Shown: in pieces, positions 17,450 through 26,542 of the stretch
Numbering within the stretch: the first letter of the stretch is position 1
Layout: each line of letters begins with the position of its first letter
Source of the DNA: CAIKMD01 sp963729935
Lineage (GTDB): Bacteria; Pseudomonadota; Alphaproteobacteria; ATCC43930; CGMCC-115725
Length of the DNA stretch: 64,000 bases
Direction of reading: 5' to 3'
Assembly (NCBI GenBank): GCA_963729935.1
Contig: CAVSPW010000002.1
Span: forward strand, 1,364,001-1,428,000
Position numbers and translations under genes: made by a program
Notes under the pieces: generated by a model
Seen by the model: only the letters and a program-made list of their open reading frames with translations
Database searches by the model: none
Told to the model about the DNA's origin: nothing

Positions 17450-20356
17450 TCATGACGGCTCGGGCACGAGAAGGGCGACGGGTATCACGGAAAGCATATC
17501 ACCGATCGATAGCGCGTCTGTTGCCCCGCCGCTCTGGCAGGTGATCGCTCTGCCGGTCATGACGTCGCGCCACGCGCCCGCGGCGCTGTCTGGCACCACG
17601 ATCTGCGTATCGCCCCAGTTCACCGAGCTATCATAGGAAGACGATGTGGGGCCCAGCAACGGGGCAAACAGCCTGCCGGCGGCGACGATCAACCGGTCGG
17701 TGCCGTCGCGACGCAGGAAGGCTACGATATGGTCGGCTTTTGCACCGGTCACGCTGATCGGTTCGTAGCCGCCCATGCTGAACAAGTTCGGCAGAGCGCG
17801 CCGAAGATGAAGCAATTGCCGCATGATCGCCAACTTGATCCTGCCGTCGGGCCAGGCAGCCAGCAATTGGCGCATTGCATCGCCTTGATCGCTGACGACG
17901 GCGCTCAATTCGTCCAGCGATCGCTTCCGCTGTTCGAAATCGACCGGGCGTCGATTGTCGGGATCAACCAGGCTCAGATCCCAGGTCTCAGTGCCTTGGT
18001 AGATGTCGGGAATGCCGGGCACCGTCAATTTCAGTACCATCTGGCTCAGGGCACTCAGCATTCCCGCATAGGCCACCCGCGCGTGGAACGCCGCGAAATC
18101 CCGCAGGAAGGGATTAGGCCGGGATACATCGAGCATTCGCTGAACGAACGCCGTGCAGGCCTCCTCATAGACGAGATTCGGATTTTGCCAACTCGACAAG
18201 AGCTTGGCCTCGCGGACTGCCTTGACGACATAGACAGCCAGGCGCTCTGCGATGGATCGCATTTCCTCGGCGGGCAGTACAATGTCGCCGGAGGATGCGA
18301 CCGGCCACAGGCCGACAAGCGCTTGATAAAGGCCATACTCGTCGTTAGCCGACGGGGATCGCACGCCATCCAGATCGCGGAAAGAGGACTGATTGAGGTA
18401 TGACCAGCGCCTGACCCGCTCCCCCCAGGCCTCCGGCATCTCGGACAACGCACTGATCCGCAGCCGCGCGTCCTCGCCCCGCTTGGTATCGTGGGTCGCC
18501 GTTGCAAGCATCGACCGTGGAAATTGCCGCGCGCGCTGCGTATTGGCTTGGTGAAATGCGGCCGGCGAAACGCCGAATTGGCGCCGATCGCTGCCCACCT
18601 CATTGAGCGACAAGAGAAGATAGTCGCGATAGAAGCTCGTGTCCTCCAAGGATTTGGCTGTGACGGGGCCGGTATATTGTTGAAACTTCATGGCGAATCG
18701 CACGACATCTCCCCGCCGGAACGGGCCGCCGCGCCGCGCGAGATCCGTGGTCAGCGCGGCACGCACGAAATCAAATATCTCCGGATCGGGGCCGCTCCAG
18801 CGCCGCTTGGCCTGACTCACCGCCCAGTCGATGTCGCGCCGATCGGCGGCCGACACACGCTTTCCGGTGACGTAGGTCCGGTATACGGGAAAATATACGA
18901 CAATATCTTTCAGGGCGGCGCGCAGATGTTCGTAAGTATAGTCCCGGGTTCTCCAGTTGCTTTCGGATATCCGGTTGAGTTCGGCGGCTAGGACACTGAT
19001 CTCGCTGGCAAGAAGATTGTCGATGACGAACGACTTGGCGGCGACTAGCGTTTCCTCGAAGGACGACGCGTGATCGAGCTGTTGCCGATATACGCCATCG
19101 AGACCGAGCCGAGCCCCCGGCTCCAGAAACAGGCCGTTCACGAGATTGACAAACTCATAGCCGGTCGTGCCGTCCACCTGCCAGCTTTCGTGCAGGAACT
19201 CGTGATGCGCGAGTATCTTCTCGACGACGATATACAATGCCGGGCCGACGGCGTTCGCCGTATTGTTCAGGCCGCAAGTTTCCGAGAGCCGGCGTAGACG
19301 CTGGCAATATTCCTCGGGATCGAAGAGCCCGTCGACATGATCGATCCGCAAGCCTTGTAAACGGCCTTCGCGCATGAGCCACCCGACAAGCCGATGCGTC
19401 AATTCGAACAGCGCCGGGTTCTCGATACGGATACCGGCGAGCTCGTTGATGTTGAAGAAGCGCCGGTAATTGACCTCGTTCGCGGCCACGCGCCAGAACG
19501 CCAGGCGATAGACCTGATGCTCCAGAAGCCCATGAAGCGGACGAAAGCTGCGCGGGTCGCCGGGCACCCCGTTGAACGCCGCCGTCGCCGCGCTGATGAA
19601 ATCCGCGATTTGGCTGTCGCGTCGACAGTATTCGGCCAGTGCCGTCTTCAGAGAGAGAGAGCGCGCACGGGCGGCTTCCCTGAGGCGCCGTCCTGGTCGG
19701 CGCAGCTTGTCGAAATCCGCAGCCAGCTGCTCCAGCAGCGACCGAGCGCCGTCATCGAGCTGGGGCGCCACATCGGCGCGAGCGAGCTGGCGGCGAATGA
19801 CGATCGCGTAATGCCGGGGGCGAATCGGGAAACGGTGCTGATGATACCAGGCACTGAGCGTCCCTGTCGCTTCGTCAAAACGGAGTTCGATCTCGCCCCG
19901 CTCGAGCACCGCCCCGTAATGATCGCCGAGCAGCGGCACAAGCACCTTGCCCTGCAGATGTTGCTGGCGCGGCATCCAGTCGATATCGAAAAAGTCGGCG
20001 TAGACCGAACTCTGTCCCCATTCGAGCACGTCCAGCCACCACTCGTTGTCGGCCTGACCGATGCCCATGTGGTTCGGCACGAAATCGACGATCAGGCCCA
20101 TGCCGCAAGACCGCAGCGCGTCGCTGAAGGCCGTGAAATCCGCTGGCGACCCGATCTCAGGATTGAAGTCGTTATGATCGGTGATGTCGTAGCCGTGCGT
20201 GCTACCGGGACGCGCCTTGAAGAAGGGCGAGGCATAGACGTGGCTGATGCCCAATTCGTGCAGATACGGAATAATCGCCGTGGCGTCCCGGAAGGTGAAT
20301 TGCGGTCCGAACTGAAGCCGGTAGGTGGCGCGCGGGACGGCGGCGATCGCGATCAC
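17450..20356 (-). CDS. treY: Maltooligosyl trehalose synthase
   Basis: A 968-residue GH13 enzyme, last gene of the nine-gene operon. It isomerises the reducing-end alpha-1,4 link of a maltodextrin to alpha,alpha-1,1, giving maltooligosyl trehalose. Seen: the start ATYRLQFGPQFTFRDA, YASPFFKARPGSTHGYDIT, VDFVPNHMG, the nucleophile block GLRIDHVDGLFDPEEY, YIVVEKIL with the acid Glu, and TATHDTKRGEDARLR. The long insertion between the core blocks is normal for TreY (usual length 700-970). Its ATG overlaps the malQ stop (ATGA). TreZ, three genes upstream in the same operon, releases trehalose from its product. Confidence 0.95.
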   Translation of the reverse strand: MIAIAAVPRATYRLQFGPQFTFRDATAIIPYLHELGISHVYASPFFKARPGSTHGYDITDHNDFNPEIGSPADFTAFSDALRSCGMGLIVDFVPNHMGIGQADNEWWLDVLEWGQSSVYADFFDIDWMPRQQHLQGKVLVPLLGDHYGAVLERGEIELRFDEATGTLSAWYHQHRFPIRPRHYAIVIRRQLARADVAPQLDDGARSLLEQLAADFDKLRRPGRRLREAARARSLSLKTALAEYCRRDSQIADFISAATAAFNGVPGDPRSFRPLHGLLEHQVYRLAFWRVAANEVNYRRFFNINELAGIRIENPALFELTHRLVGWLMREGRLQGLRIDHVDGLFDPEEYCQRLRRLSETCGLNNTANAVGPALYIVVEKILAHHEFLHESWQVDGTTGYEFVNLVNGLFLEPGARLGLDGVYRQQLDHASSFEETLVAAKSFVIDNLLASEISVLAAELNRISESNWRTRDYTYEHLRAALKDIVVYFPVYRTYVTGKRVSAADRRDIDWAVSQAKRRWSGPDPEIFDFVRAALTTDLARRGGPFRRGDVVRFAMKFQQYTGPVTAKSLEDTSFYRDYLLLSLNEVGSDRRQFGVSPAAFHQANTQRARQFPRSMLATATHDTKRGEDARLRISALSEMPEAWGERVRRWSYLNQSSFRDLDGVRSPSANDEYGLYQALVGLWPVASSGDIVLPAEEMRSIAERLAVYVVKAVREAKLLSSWQNPNLVYEEACTAFVQRMLDVSRPNPFLRDFAAFHARVAYAGMLSALSQMVLKLTVPGIPDIYQGTETWDLSLVDPDNRRPVDFEQRKRSLDELSAVVSDQGDAMRQLLAAWPDGRIKLAIMRQLLHLRRALPNLFSMGGYEPISVTGAKADHIVAFLRRDGTDRLIVAAGRLFAPLLGPTSSSYDSSVNWGDTQIVVPDSAAGAWRDVMTGRAITCQSGGATDALSIGDMLSVIPVALLVPEPS

Positions 20357-22554
20357 GGCTCAGTCCGCGCAGTGAGCGAGGGCCGCTCTTCCTCGAGCGC
20401 ACGCAGCAGGGCGCGAACCCGGGGTTCGCGGAACAGTTCATCGATCGCGAGCGGCATGCGCCGACGCCAGTTCGGATGCTCGAACAGCGTTCCTGGCAGG
20501 TTCGTCTGCTCGCGGACGCCGAGGGCGTCCTCAAGATGCGCCAGTACAAGACGGCTCGGCGTGCGTGCGAGGAAGCGGTAGGCCGCCTCGATCGGCGGCG
20601 CGCCCGCGATCCCGGCATCGCCTTCGGCGCAGGGCGAGAGCGCTGCGCGCCGCAACGCCTCCATCAAAAATCGTCGATCGTCGGCGCGCCGCTCTTCCTC
20701 CTGCCGGCGCTGCTCGTCGCCCGAATAGAAGCCGAGATGGGACTTAAGCGCGATGTCGGCGCCGTCCCAATATCCGGGCAGGGTCGGCAGATCATGGGTC
20801 CCGACGGCCGCGAGCGCCTGGCGCGGATAGGCATCCGGCGGATGGAACGCGCCTTCCGGCTCGCGCTCGAAATAAAGCAGGCGATAAGAAAAGATGCCCT
20901 GCGCGTTCAGTGCTTCGCGCAGCCCCTCCGGCAGGGTTCCGAGATCCTCGCCGATGACGAGGCAGCGGTTGCGGTGACTCTCCAAGGCGAGGATCCCGAT
21001 CATCTCCTCGAGCGGATAGCGCACGTAGACGCCCTCGCCCGGCGGGGCCCCCGAGGGGATCCAGAACAGCCTGCGAAAGCCGAGTATGTGGTCGATGCGC
21101 AGCGCGCCGCCATGACGCATGTTGGCCCGAAGCGTCTCGATCAGCGGCCGAAAGGCGAGTGCGCGCAGGGCCAGCGGATTAAACGGGGGCAGCCCCCATG
21201 ATTGGCCTTTGAGATTCCAGGGATCCGGCGGTGCGCCGATGCTCCAACCAGGGACAATGGCCTCCTGGTCTGCCCAGGCTTCGGCGCCGTTCGCATCGAC
21301 GCCGACGGCCAAATCGTGATAGAGGCCGATCGGCATACCGAGCCGCCGGGCGGTTTCGGCGCATCGGGAGAGCTGGTCTTCGCACTGCCATTGTAAATAG
21401 ACGAAGAACTCGATCCGGATCCGCTCATCCTGTTCGAAACGCGCGACGGCGAGCGATTTCGGATCGCGGTACTCGGCCGGCCATTCGCGCCACGACCGCC
21501 GAAGCCCACCGGCCCTGGCCAAGGAATCGCGCAGCGCATGATAAGTCGCGAAGCGCTGCAAGGCGATCCCCTCGCGAGCCTGATACGCGCGGAAATCGCG
21601 AGCACGCTGGTCCTCGGCGGCCAAGTGGCGCGAACGAAATGACTGGTAGAGCCGCTCCAATATCGGCAATTTACAAGAGGTCACCTCGACATAATCGACA
21701 AGGTCCTCGCCACGAAGCCGCTCCAGCGCAGCCTTCCAGTCCGCGGAGGCCGACAGAACCTGCGCCTCGGCGCATTCGGCGAAATCGTCGATGGCATCGA
21801 CATCCAAATAGAGGGGGTTCAAGAACAAACGGCTGCTCGGCGAATAGGGGCTTGCGGCCTTCGCATCGTCGAGGAAAAGCGCATGCAGCGGATTGAGGCT
21901 GACCGCCCCCGCGCCGGCCGCCGCGGCTTGGCGCAGGAACGCGCCGAGGTCGGTCCAATCGCCGAAACCCCAGTTCCGTGAGGATCGCAGCCCATAGAGC
22001 TGGATGCCGAGACCCCAGATTCCACGGCCGCGATCCAGCGCGGGTGGCTGGTAAGCCAGGCGCGGCACGACCGTGAGTGCCCCCGCGCCCGTGCCCTGCG
22101 AGGTCTCGATCCGCACCCGGTGATAGCCGAGCGGAAGAGCGGTCGTCAGTCCCACGCACCGCCTTTCGTATAATTCGCCACCAACACCAATATTTTCTAC
22201 CAACGGCAGATCGGCGAAGCGCGCTTCGCCGCGCGAAACGCCACCCGTTTCGGTCTCGACCTCCCATCGGACCAAGCTCTCGCCGGCCGAAGCCGGCTGC
22301 GTAACGTAGGTCCACGGAGCTTCCCCCTCCCGGCAGATGACGACCGGTTCGACCAACTGCGCCGCCCTCCGGCGATGGAATCGTTCGATCGAAGCTTCGA
22401 CTTCGTCGCGGGTCGCGGAAGGAAAGCCCAGTGTAGTCAGCAGCGCGGCAATCGTCGCCCGCGGTGATTCGCGCGCGATACCGGCGCTGTCGATGAATTT
22501 GGTTTCGATGCCAATCAGGCGAGAGAGCTCCGAGATATCGCTGTCCGACTTCAT
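20353..22554 (-). CDS. malQ: 4-alpha-glucanotransferase (amylomaltase)
   Basis: A 733-residue GH77 disproportionating enzyme that moves maltosyl units between maltodextrins and releases glucose. Seen: GIWGLGIQLYGLRSSRNWGF, the nucleophile region GGALRIDHILGFRRLFWIP, the acid in VIGEDLGTLPEGL, and AAVGTHDLPTLPGYWDG. An N-terminal beta-rich extension of about 150 residues is typical of proteobacterial MalQ. I start at ATG 22554, which overlaps the treZ stop (ATGA); an upstream in-frame extension to 22644 runs inside treZ. In this operon it would lengthen short glucans so TreY can use them. Confidence 0.95.
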   Translation of the reverse strand: MKSDSDISELSRLIGIETKFIDSAGIARESPRATIAALLTTLGFPSATRDEVEASIERFHRRRAAQLVEPVVICREGEAPWTYVTQPASAGESLVRWEVETETGGVSRGEARFADLPLVENIGVGGELYERRCVGLTTALPLGYHRVRIETSQGTGAGALTVVPRLAYQPPALDRGRGIWGLGIQLYGLRSSRNWGFGDWTDLGAFLRQAAAAGAGAVSLNPLHALFLDDAKAASPYSPSSRLFLNPLYLDVDAIDDFAECAEAQVLSASADWKAALERLRGEDLVDYVEVTSCKLPILERLYQSFRSRHLAAEDQRARDFRAYQAREGIALQRFATYHALRDSLARAGGLRRSWREWPAEYRDPKSLAVARFEQDERIRIEFFVYLQWQCEDQLSRCAETARRLGMPIGLYHDLAVGVDANGAEAWADQEAIVPGWSIGAPPDPWNLKGQSWGLPPFNPLALRALAFRPLIETLRANMRHGGALRIDHILGFRRLFWIPSGAPPGEGVYVRYPLEEMIGILALESHRNRCLVIGEDLGTLPEGLREALNAQGIFSYRLLYFEREPEGAFHPPDAYPRQALAAVGTHDLPTLPGYWDGADIALKSHLGFYSGDEQRRQEEERRADDRRFLMEALRRAALSPCAEGDAGIAGAPPIEAAYRFLARTPSRLVLAHLEDALGVREQTNLPGTLFEHPNWRRRMPLAIDELFREPRVRALLRALEEERPSLTARTEP

Positions 22555-24401
22555 GGCTTTGCGATGTCGTCGGAGAGGTACCAGGCGACAAACCAGGGCG
22601 GAATCCGTCGCAAGGCATCGGTCGCGCTTGCAGCATCGGTGCAATAGAGCAGGCGATCGCCGACGGCGAATTCTTTGATCGACGCGGCGGAATTGGACAT
22701 ATGCGCGATCAATGTGAGACGGCTGTCATCGCCGAGGCGCCAGCGGACGCGCAACACCTCGGCGTCGATCAGATCGAAACCTGCCGCGCCGCCGCGAATG
22801 CCCGGAAGCCGCGGCACGATCTCGCGCCGACGGAGCGCGAGCAGATCGCGATGGAACGCAAGCCATGACCGGTGTGGCTCGATCGCCAACTGGGCCCAAT
22901 CAAGCACCGAACAGGCAAACGTCTCCGGCGCATTGGGATCGGGAATACGCGCGCGCGCCGCTTCATCGGCGAATTCCGGGAAGCGGGCGAATTCTTGCCG
23001 CCGGCCGTCGCGGACGGCTTGCGCCAGATCCGCCCCGAAGTCACAGAAGAAGAGAAACGGTTGGGCGGCGCTCCACTCCTCACCCATAAACAAGAGCGGG
23101 ATCGCCGGTGCGAGCAACATCACGGCGGCGGCGGCGCGGATCGCGGCGGGCTCTGCGAGATTTCCGATGCGTTCGCCGAAGGCGCGATTGCCGATCTGGT
23201 CATGGTTCTGCAGGAAAGATACGAAGGCGCTGGGCGGCAGATGGGCGCTGGGCTGGCCGCGCGCCCGATTGCCCAGATACCCGGCCGCCTCGCCCTGGTA
23301 GACGAAGCCTTCGGCGAGGGCACGGCCCATGCGTTCTCTGCGGCGGTCGTCATAATCGGCGTAGTAGCCACCGGTTTCGCCGGTGATCGCAACATGGAGG
23401 ACGTGATGCATATCGTCGTTCCACTGCGCCGTGTACCAGCGCGGTCTTCCGTCGGCGTCGCGTCCCAGGTAGTCAGCGACGTTTTCTCCGTTCTCGAGCA
23501 CCAGATGGATGTGACGATCGTCGGGGACCGCGCGACGGACGGTCTCGGCCAATTCAATCAGGATGTGCTTGCAGCTCTCGTCCTGAATGGCGTTCACGGC
23601 ATCCAAGCGTAACCCATCGATGCCGAACTCCTCGATCCAGTACAGCGCGTTGTGGATGAAGAAATCGCGCACGACTCGGGAATCCGGTCCGTCGAAATTA
23701 ATCCCGGCACCCCAGAGGGTCTGGTGCCGCTCGGTGAAGAATTGCGGCGCGTAAAGATTGAGATAGTTTCCTTCAGGCCCGAAGTGATTGTAGACGACGT
23801 CCAGGAACACCATGAGCCCCTTGGCGTGAGCGGTTTGAACCAGCTCCTTCAGCGCTTCAGGCCGGCCATATTGGCCCTCGGGCGCGTAGGGCTGGACTCC
23901 GTCATAGCCCCAGTTGTGCCGGCCCGGCGATTCGGAGAGCGGCATCAATTCGATCGCGGTGACACCGAGATCGACTAAATGGTCGAGCTTGCCGACGACC
24001 CCGGCATAGCCGCCGTCCGGCGTAAAAGTGCCGACATGAAGTTCGTAGAGCACCGTCTCCGGCCACGCCCGACCGCGCCAGGCGCCGTCCGACCAGGCAA
24101 AAGCCGCGGGATCGATGACTTCGCTGGCACCGTGGACATCGTCGGGTTGAAAGCGCGAAGCGGGATCCGGGACCGCTTGATTGCCGTCGATGATATAGGC
24201 GTAGCGGCTACCCGCCCGCGCGGCGTCCGTCGTCAGCTCGAACCAACCGGCCTCGGACTTCCGCATCGGCAGTGTTGATCCGCTGTCGTCGCTTCCGAGC
24301 CGCACGGCGACGTTGCGCGCCGCCGGGGCCCAGAGGCGGAAGCGGACGCCGCCATCCGGCAAGACGCTGGCCCCAAACGGCATGGCGTGCCCGCGAATCA
24401 C
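22551..24401 (-). CDS. treZ: Maltooligosyl trehalose trehalohydrolase
   Basis: A GH13 hydrolase of about 616 residues that cuts trehalose from maltooligosyl trehalose. An N-terminal CBM48-type domain (LPDGGVRFRLWAPAARNVAV) precedes the barrel. Catalytic blocks are GIDGLRLDAVNAI, HLVLENGENVADYL and SFLQNHDQIGNRA. I prefer GTG 24401, which overlaps the glgX stop as GTGA, matches the operon's coupling style and gives the usual start (M)IRGHAMPFGA; ATG 24383 is the alternative. The protein ends by coupling into malQ. Confidence 0.93.
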   Translation of the reverse strand: MIRGHAMPFGASVLPDGGVRFRLWAPAARNVAVRLGSDDSGSTLPMRKSEAGWFELTTDAARAGSRYAYIIDGNQAVPDPASRFQPDDVHGASEVIDPAAFAWSDGAWRGRAWPETVLYELHVGTFTPDGGYAGVVGKLDHLVDLGVTAIELMPLSESPGRHNWGYDGVQPYAPEGQYGRPEALKELVQTAHAKGLMVFLDVVYNHFGPEGNYLNLYAPQFFTERHQTLWGAGINFDGPDSRVVRDFFIHNALYWIEEFGIDGLRLDAVNAIQDESCKHILIELAETVRRAVPDDRHIHLVLENGENVADYLGRDADGRPRWYTAQWNDDMHHVLHVAITGETGGYYADYDDRRRERMGRALAEGFVYQGEAAGYLGNRARGQPSAHLPPSAFVSFLQNHDQIGNRAFGERIGNLAEPAAIRAAAAVMLLAPAIPLLFMGEEWSAAQPFLFFCDFGADLAQAVRDGRRQEFARFPEFADEAARARIPDPNAPETFACSVLDWAQLAIEPHRSWLAFHRDLLALRRREIVPRLPGIRGGAAGFDLIDAEVLRVRWRLGDDSRLTLIAHMSNSAASIKEFAVGDRLLYCTDAASATDALRRIPPWFVAWYLSDDIAKP

Positions 24402-26542
24402 GTGCCGCCTCGACCTGAAGCAACCGGCCGACCGATAAGGACCACGACCGACCGCGGTTCGACGCCAAGTTCGGAACCGGGGGCAAGGAAAGCCGGCAAT
24501 TCGCTCCCCAGCGCGTGGCTGGTGTCTATCAGCGCGTTCCATGTTGCGACCGCGTCGACCGAGGGCAGGACGTATCGCATGCGCTCATGATGGGCGTTGA
24601 GGACGATGAGCAACGGGTCGTCGACAGGGGAAGCGCCGGCCCGCCCGTCGTGACCGGCGAGCAGGAAGCAAAGGGTGCGCGCTTCCGGATAGTTCCAATC
24701 CGCCTCGGTCTTCTCCCGGCCCTGCGGCACCAACCAGGTGACGTCCTTGAGCGAGCCGTTGCCGATCAAGCCGCCTTTCAGGAAGAGACCACGGCGCAGA
24801 CCGGCATGCTGCTTGCGCAGCGCCGTCAATCTGCCGATGAAATCGCGCAAATCGCCGCCCGGAGGCGGATTCCCTCGCCAATCGATCCAGCCGATTTCGT
24901 TGTCCTGGCAATAGCTGTTGTTGTTGCCTCGCTGCGTCTTGCTGATCTCGTCGCCGGCGAGCAGCATCGGCACGCCCTGAGAAAGGAGAAGCGTGGCAAG
25001 CAGATTGCGTTGCTGGCGGGCGCGGAGATCAAGGATAGTTCTGTCGTCGGTGGGTCCTTCGACGCCGCAATTCCAGCTGTGATTGCTGTCGGTGCCGTCC
25101 CGGTTTTCTTCCCGGTTCGCCTCGTTGTGCTTTTTGTTGTAGCTGACGAGATCGCGGAGCGTGAAGCCATCGTGCGCGGTGACGAAGTTGACGCTCGACC
25201 AAGGCCGGCGACCGCCATGATCGAACAGGTCGCGGGACCCGCTAACTCTGGCGCCGACCTCACCGATCAGCCCGCCCTCGCCCTTCCAGAAACGGCGAAC
25301 CGCGTCCCGGTATTTATCGTTCCATTCCGCCCATCCCGGCGGAAAGCCGCCGACGCGGTAGCCGCCCGGCCCCAGGTCCCAGGGCTCGGCAATCAGCTTC
25401 ACGCCTGCCAGCACTGGGTCCTGGCGTATGGCGTCGAGAAAGCTCGAATGAGGATCGTAGCTGCCGGTCACTTCGCGCGCGAGCGTTGTCGCCAGATCGA
25501 AGCGGAAACCGTCAACATGCATATGCTCGACCCAATAGCGCAGCGAATCCATAACCAGCTGCAGAACACGGGGATGATGCAGCCGCAACACGTTACCGCA
25601 GCCGGTGAAATCCTCGTAATAGCGCTCGTTCCCGGGCACGAGGCGATAGTAGGAAAGATTGTCGATGCCGCGGAAGCTGAGCGTGGGACCCATCCGGTTT
25701 CCCTCGGCGGTGTGGTTGTACACCACGTCGAGAATGACCTCGATGCCGGCATCGTGGAGACACCGCGTCATCGCCTTGAACTCGCTGATCTGTCCGGAAG
25801 CGAGATAGCGCGGATCGGGCGCGAAGAACCCAATGGAGTTGTATCCCCAGTAGTTGACCAACTTGCGTTCCACGAGATGACGGTCATCAACGAAGGCATG
25901 GATCGGCAGAAGTTCGACGGCCGTGACACCCATACGGCGCAGGTGTTCGACCATGGCGGGAGACGCCAGCCCGGCAAAGGTGCCGCGCTGCGGCACGGGC
26001 AGGTCCTCGCGCTCTCGGGTAAAACCGCGCACATGCAACTCGTAGATGATGCTTTCCGGCCATGGGGTGGCCGGACGCCGGTCGTCGCCCCAGGTATGCG
26101 CGGTGTCGACGACGACGCATTTCGGCATGCCGCGCGCGTTGTCGCGACGATCGAATGACAAGTCGAGCCGGCGACTGTCGACGCGATAGCCGAAATGCGC
26201 GTCACTCCACAACAAGCGGCCATGCAGCGCCTTGGCGTAGGGATCCAGCAGCAGCTTGTTGGAGTTGAAGCGGTGGCCCCGGACAGGATCGTAGGGCCCG
26301 TAGACTCGATAACCGTAGAGCATTCCCGGGCGCGCGCCGGGCAGATAGCCGTGCCACACTTCGTGGGTATATTCGGGAAGGGGCAGGCGTTCGATCTCGC
26401 GGCGCCCGGCGGCATCAAAGATGCAGAGTTCGACGCGCTCGGCATGCGCCGAGAACAGGGCGAAATTGACACCCCGCCCATCCCACTCTGCGCCGAGCGG
26501 GTGGGGCTTTCCGGGCTCGATCGCAAAGGGATTGTCGCTCAT
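24398..26542 (-). CDS. glgX: Glycogen debranching enzyme (copy 1)
   Basis: A 714-residue GH13 isoamylase-type enzyme that hydrolyses alpha-1,6 branches. The N-domain starts HPLGAEWDGRGVNFALFSAHA. The barrel has VILDVVYNHTAEGN, the nucleophile in HVDGFRFDLATTLARE (Asp349), the acid in KLIAEPWDLGPGGY (Glu386) and FVTAHDGFTLRDLVSYN. Its ATG overlaps the glgB stop (ATGA). It is a diverged relative of the second glgX at 44.0-46.3 kb. It would supply linear chains to MalQ and TreY in the same operon. Confidence 0.95.
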   Translation of the reverse strand: MSDNPFAIEPGKPHPLGAEWDGRGVNFALFSAHAERVELCIFDAAGRREIERLPLPEYTHEVWHGYLPGARPGMLYGYRVYGPYDPVRGHRFNSNKLLLDPYAKALHGRLLWSDAHFGYRVDSRRLDLSFDRRDNARGMPKCVVVDTAHTWGDDRRPATPWPESIIYELHVRGFTREREDLPVPQRGTFAGLASPAMVEHLRRMGVTAVELLPIHAFVDDRHLVERKLVNYWGYNSIGFFAPDPRYLASGQISEFKAMTRCLHDAGIEVILDVVYNHTAEGNRMGPTLSFRGIDNLSYYRLVPGNERYYEDFTGCGNVLRLHHPRVLQLVMDSLRYWVEHMHVDGFRFDLATTLAREVTGSYDPHSSFLDAIRQDPVLAGVKLIAEPWDLGPGGYRVGGFPPGWAEWNDKYRDAVRRFWKGEGGLIGEVGARVSGSRDLFDHGGRRPWSSVNFVTAHDGFTLRDLVSYNKKHNEANREENRDGTDSNHSWNCGVEGPTDDRTILDLRARQQRNLLATLLLSQGVPMLLAGDEISKTQRGNNNSYCQDNEIGWIDWRGNPPPGGDLRDFIGRLTALRKQHAGLRRGLFLKGGLIGNGSLKDVTWLVPQGREKTEADWNYPEARTLCFLLAGHDGRAGASPVDDPLLIVLNAHHERMRYVLPSVDAVATWNALIDTSHALGSELPAFLAPGSELGVEPRSVVVLIGRPVASGRGGT

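Noticed and set aside
24515..26158. Long plus-strand open frame (547 codons) opposite glgX
   Set aside because: It is the antisense shadow of a clearly conserved glgX gene in high-GC DNA, with no recognisable motif or ribosome binding site. The same applies to the other long antisense frames over fpg/hpf (5883-7409), the monooxygenase, treY and the phosphorylase.
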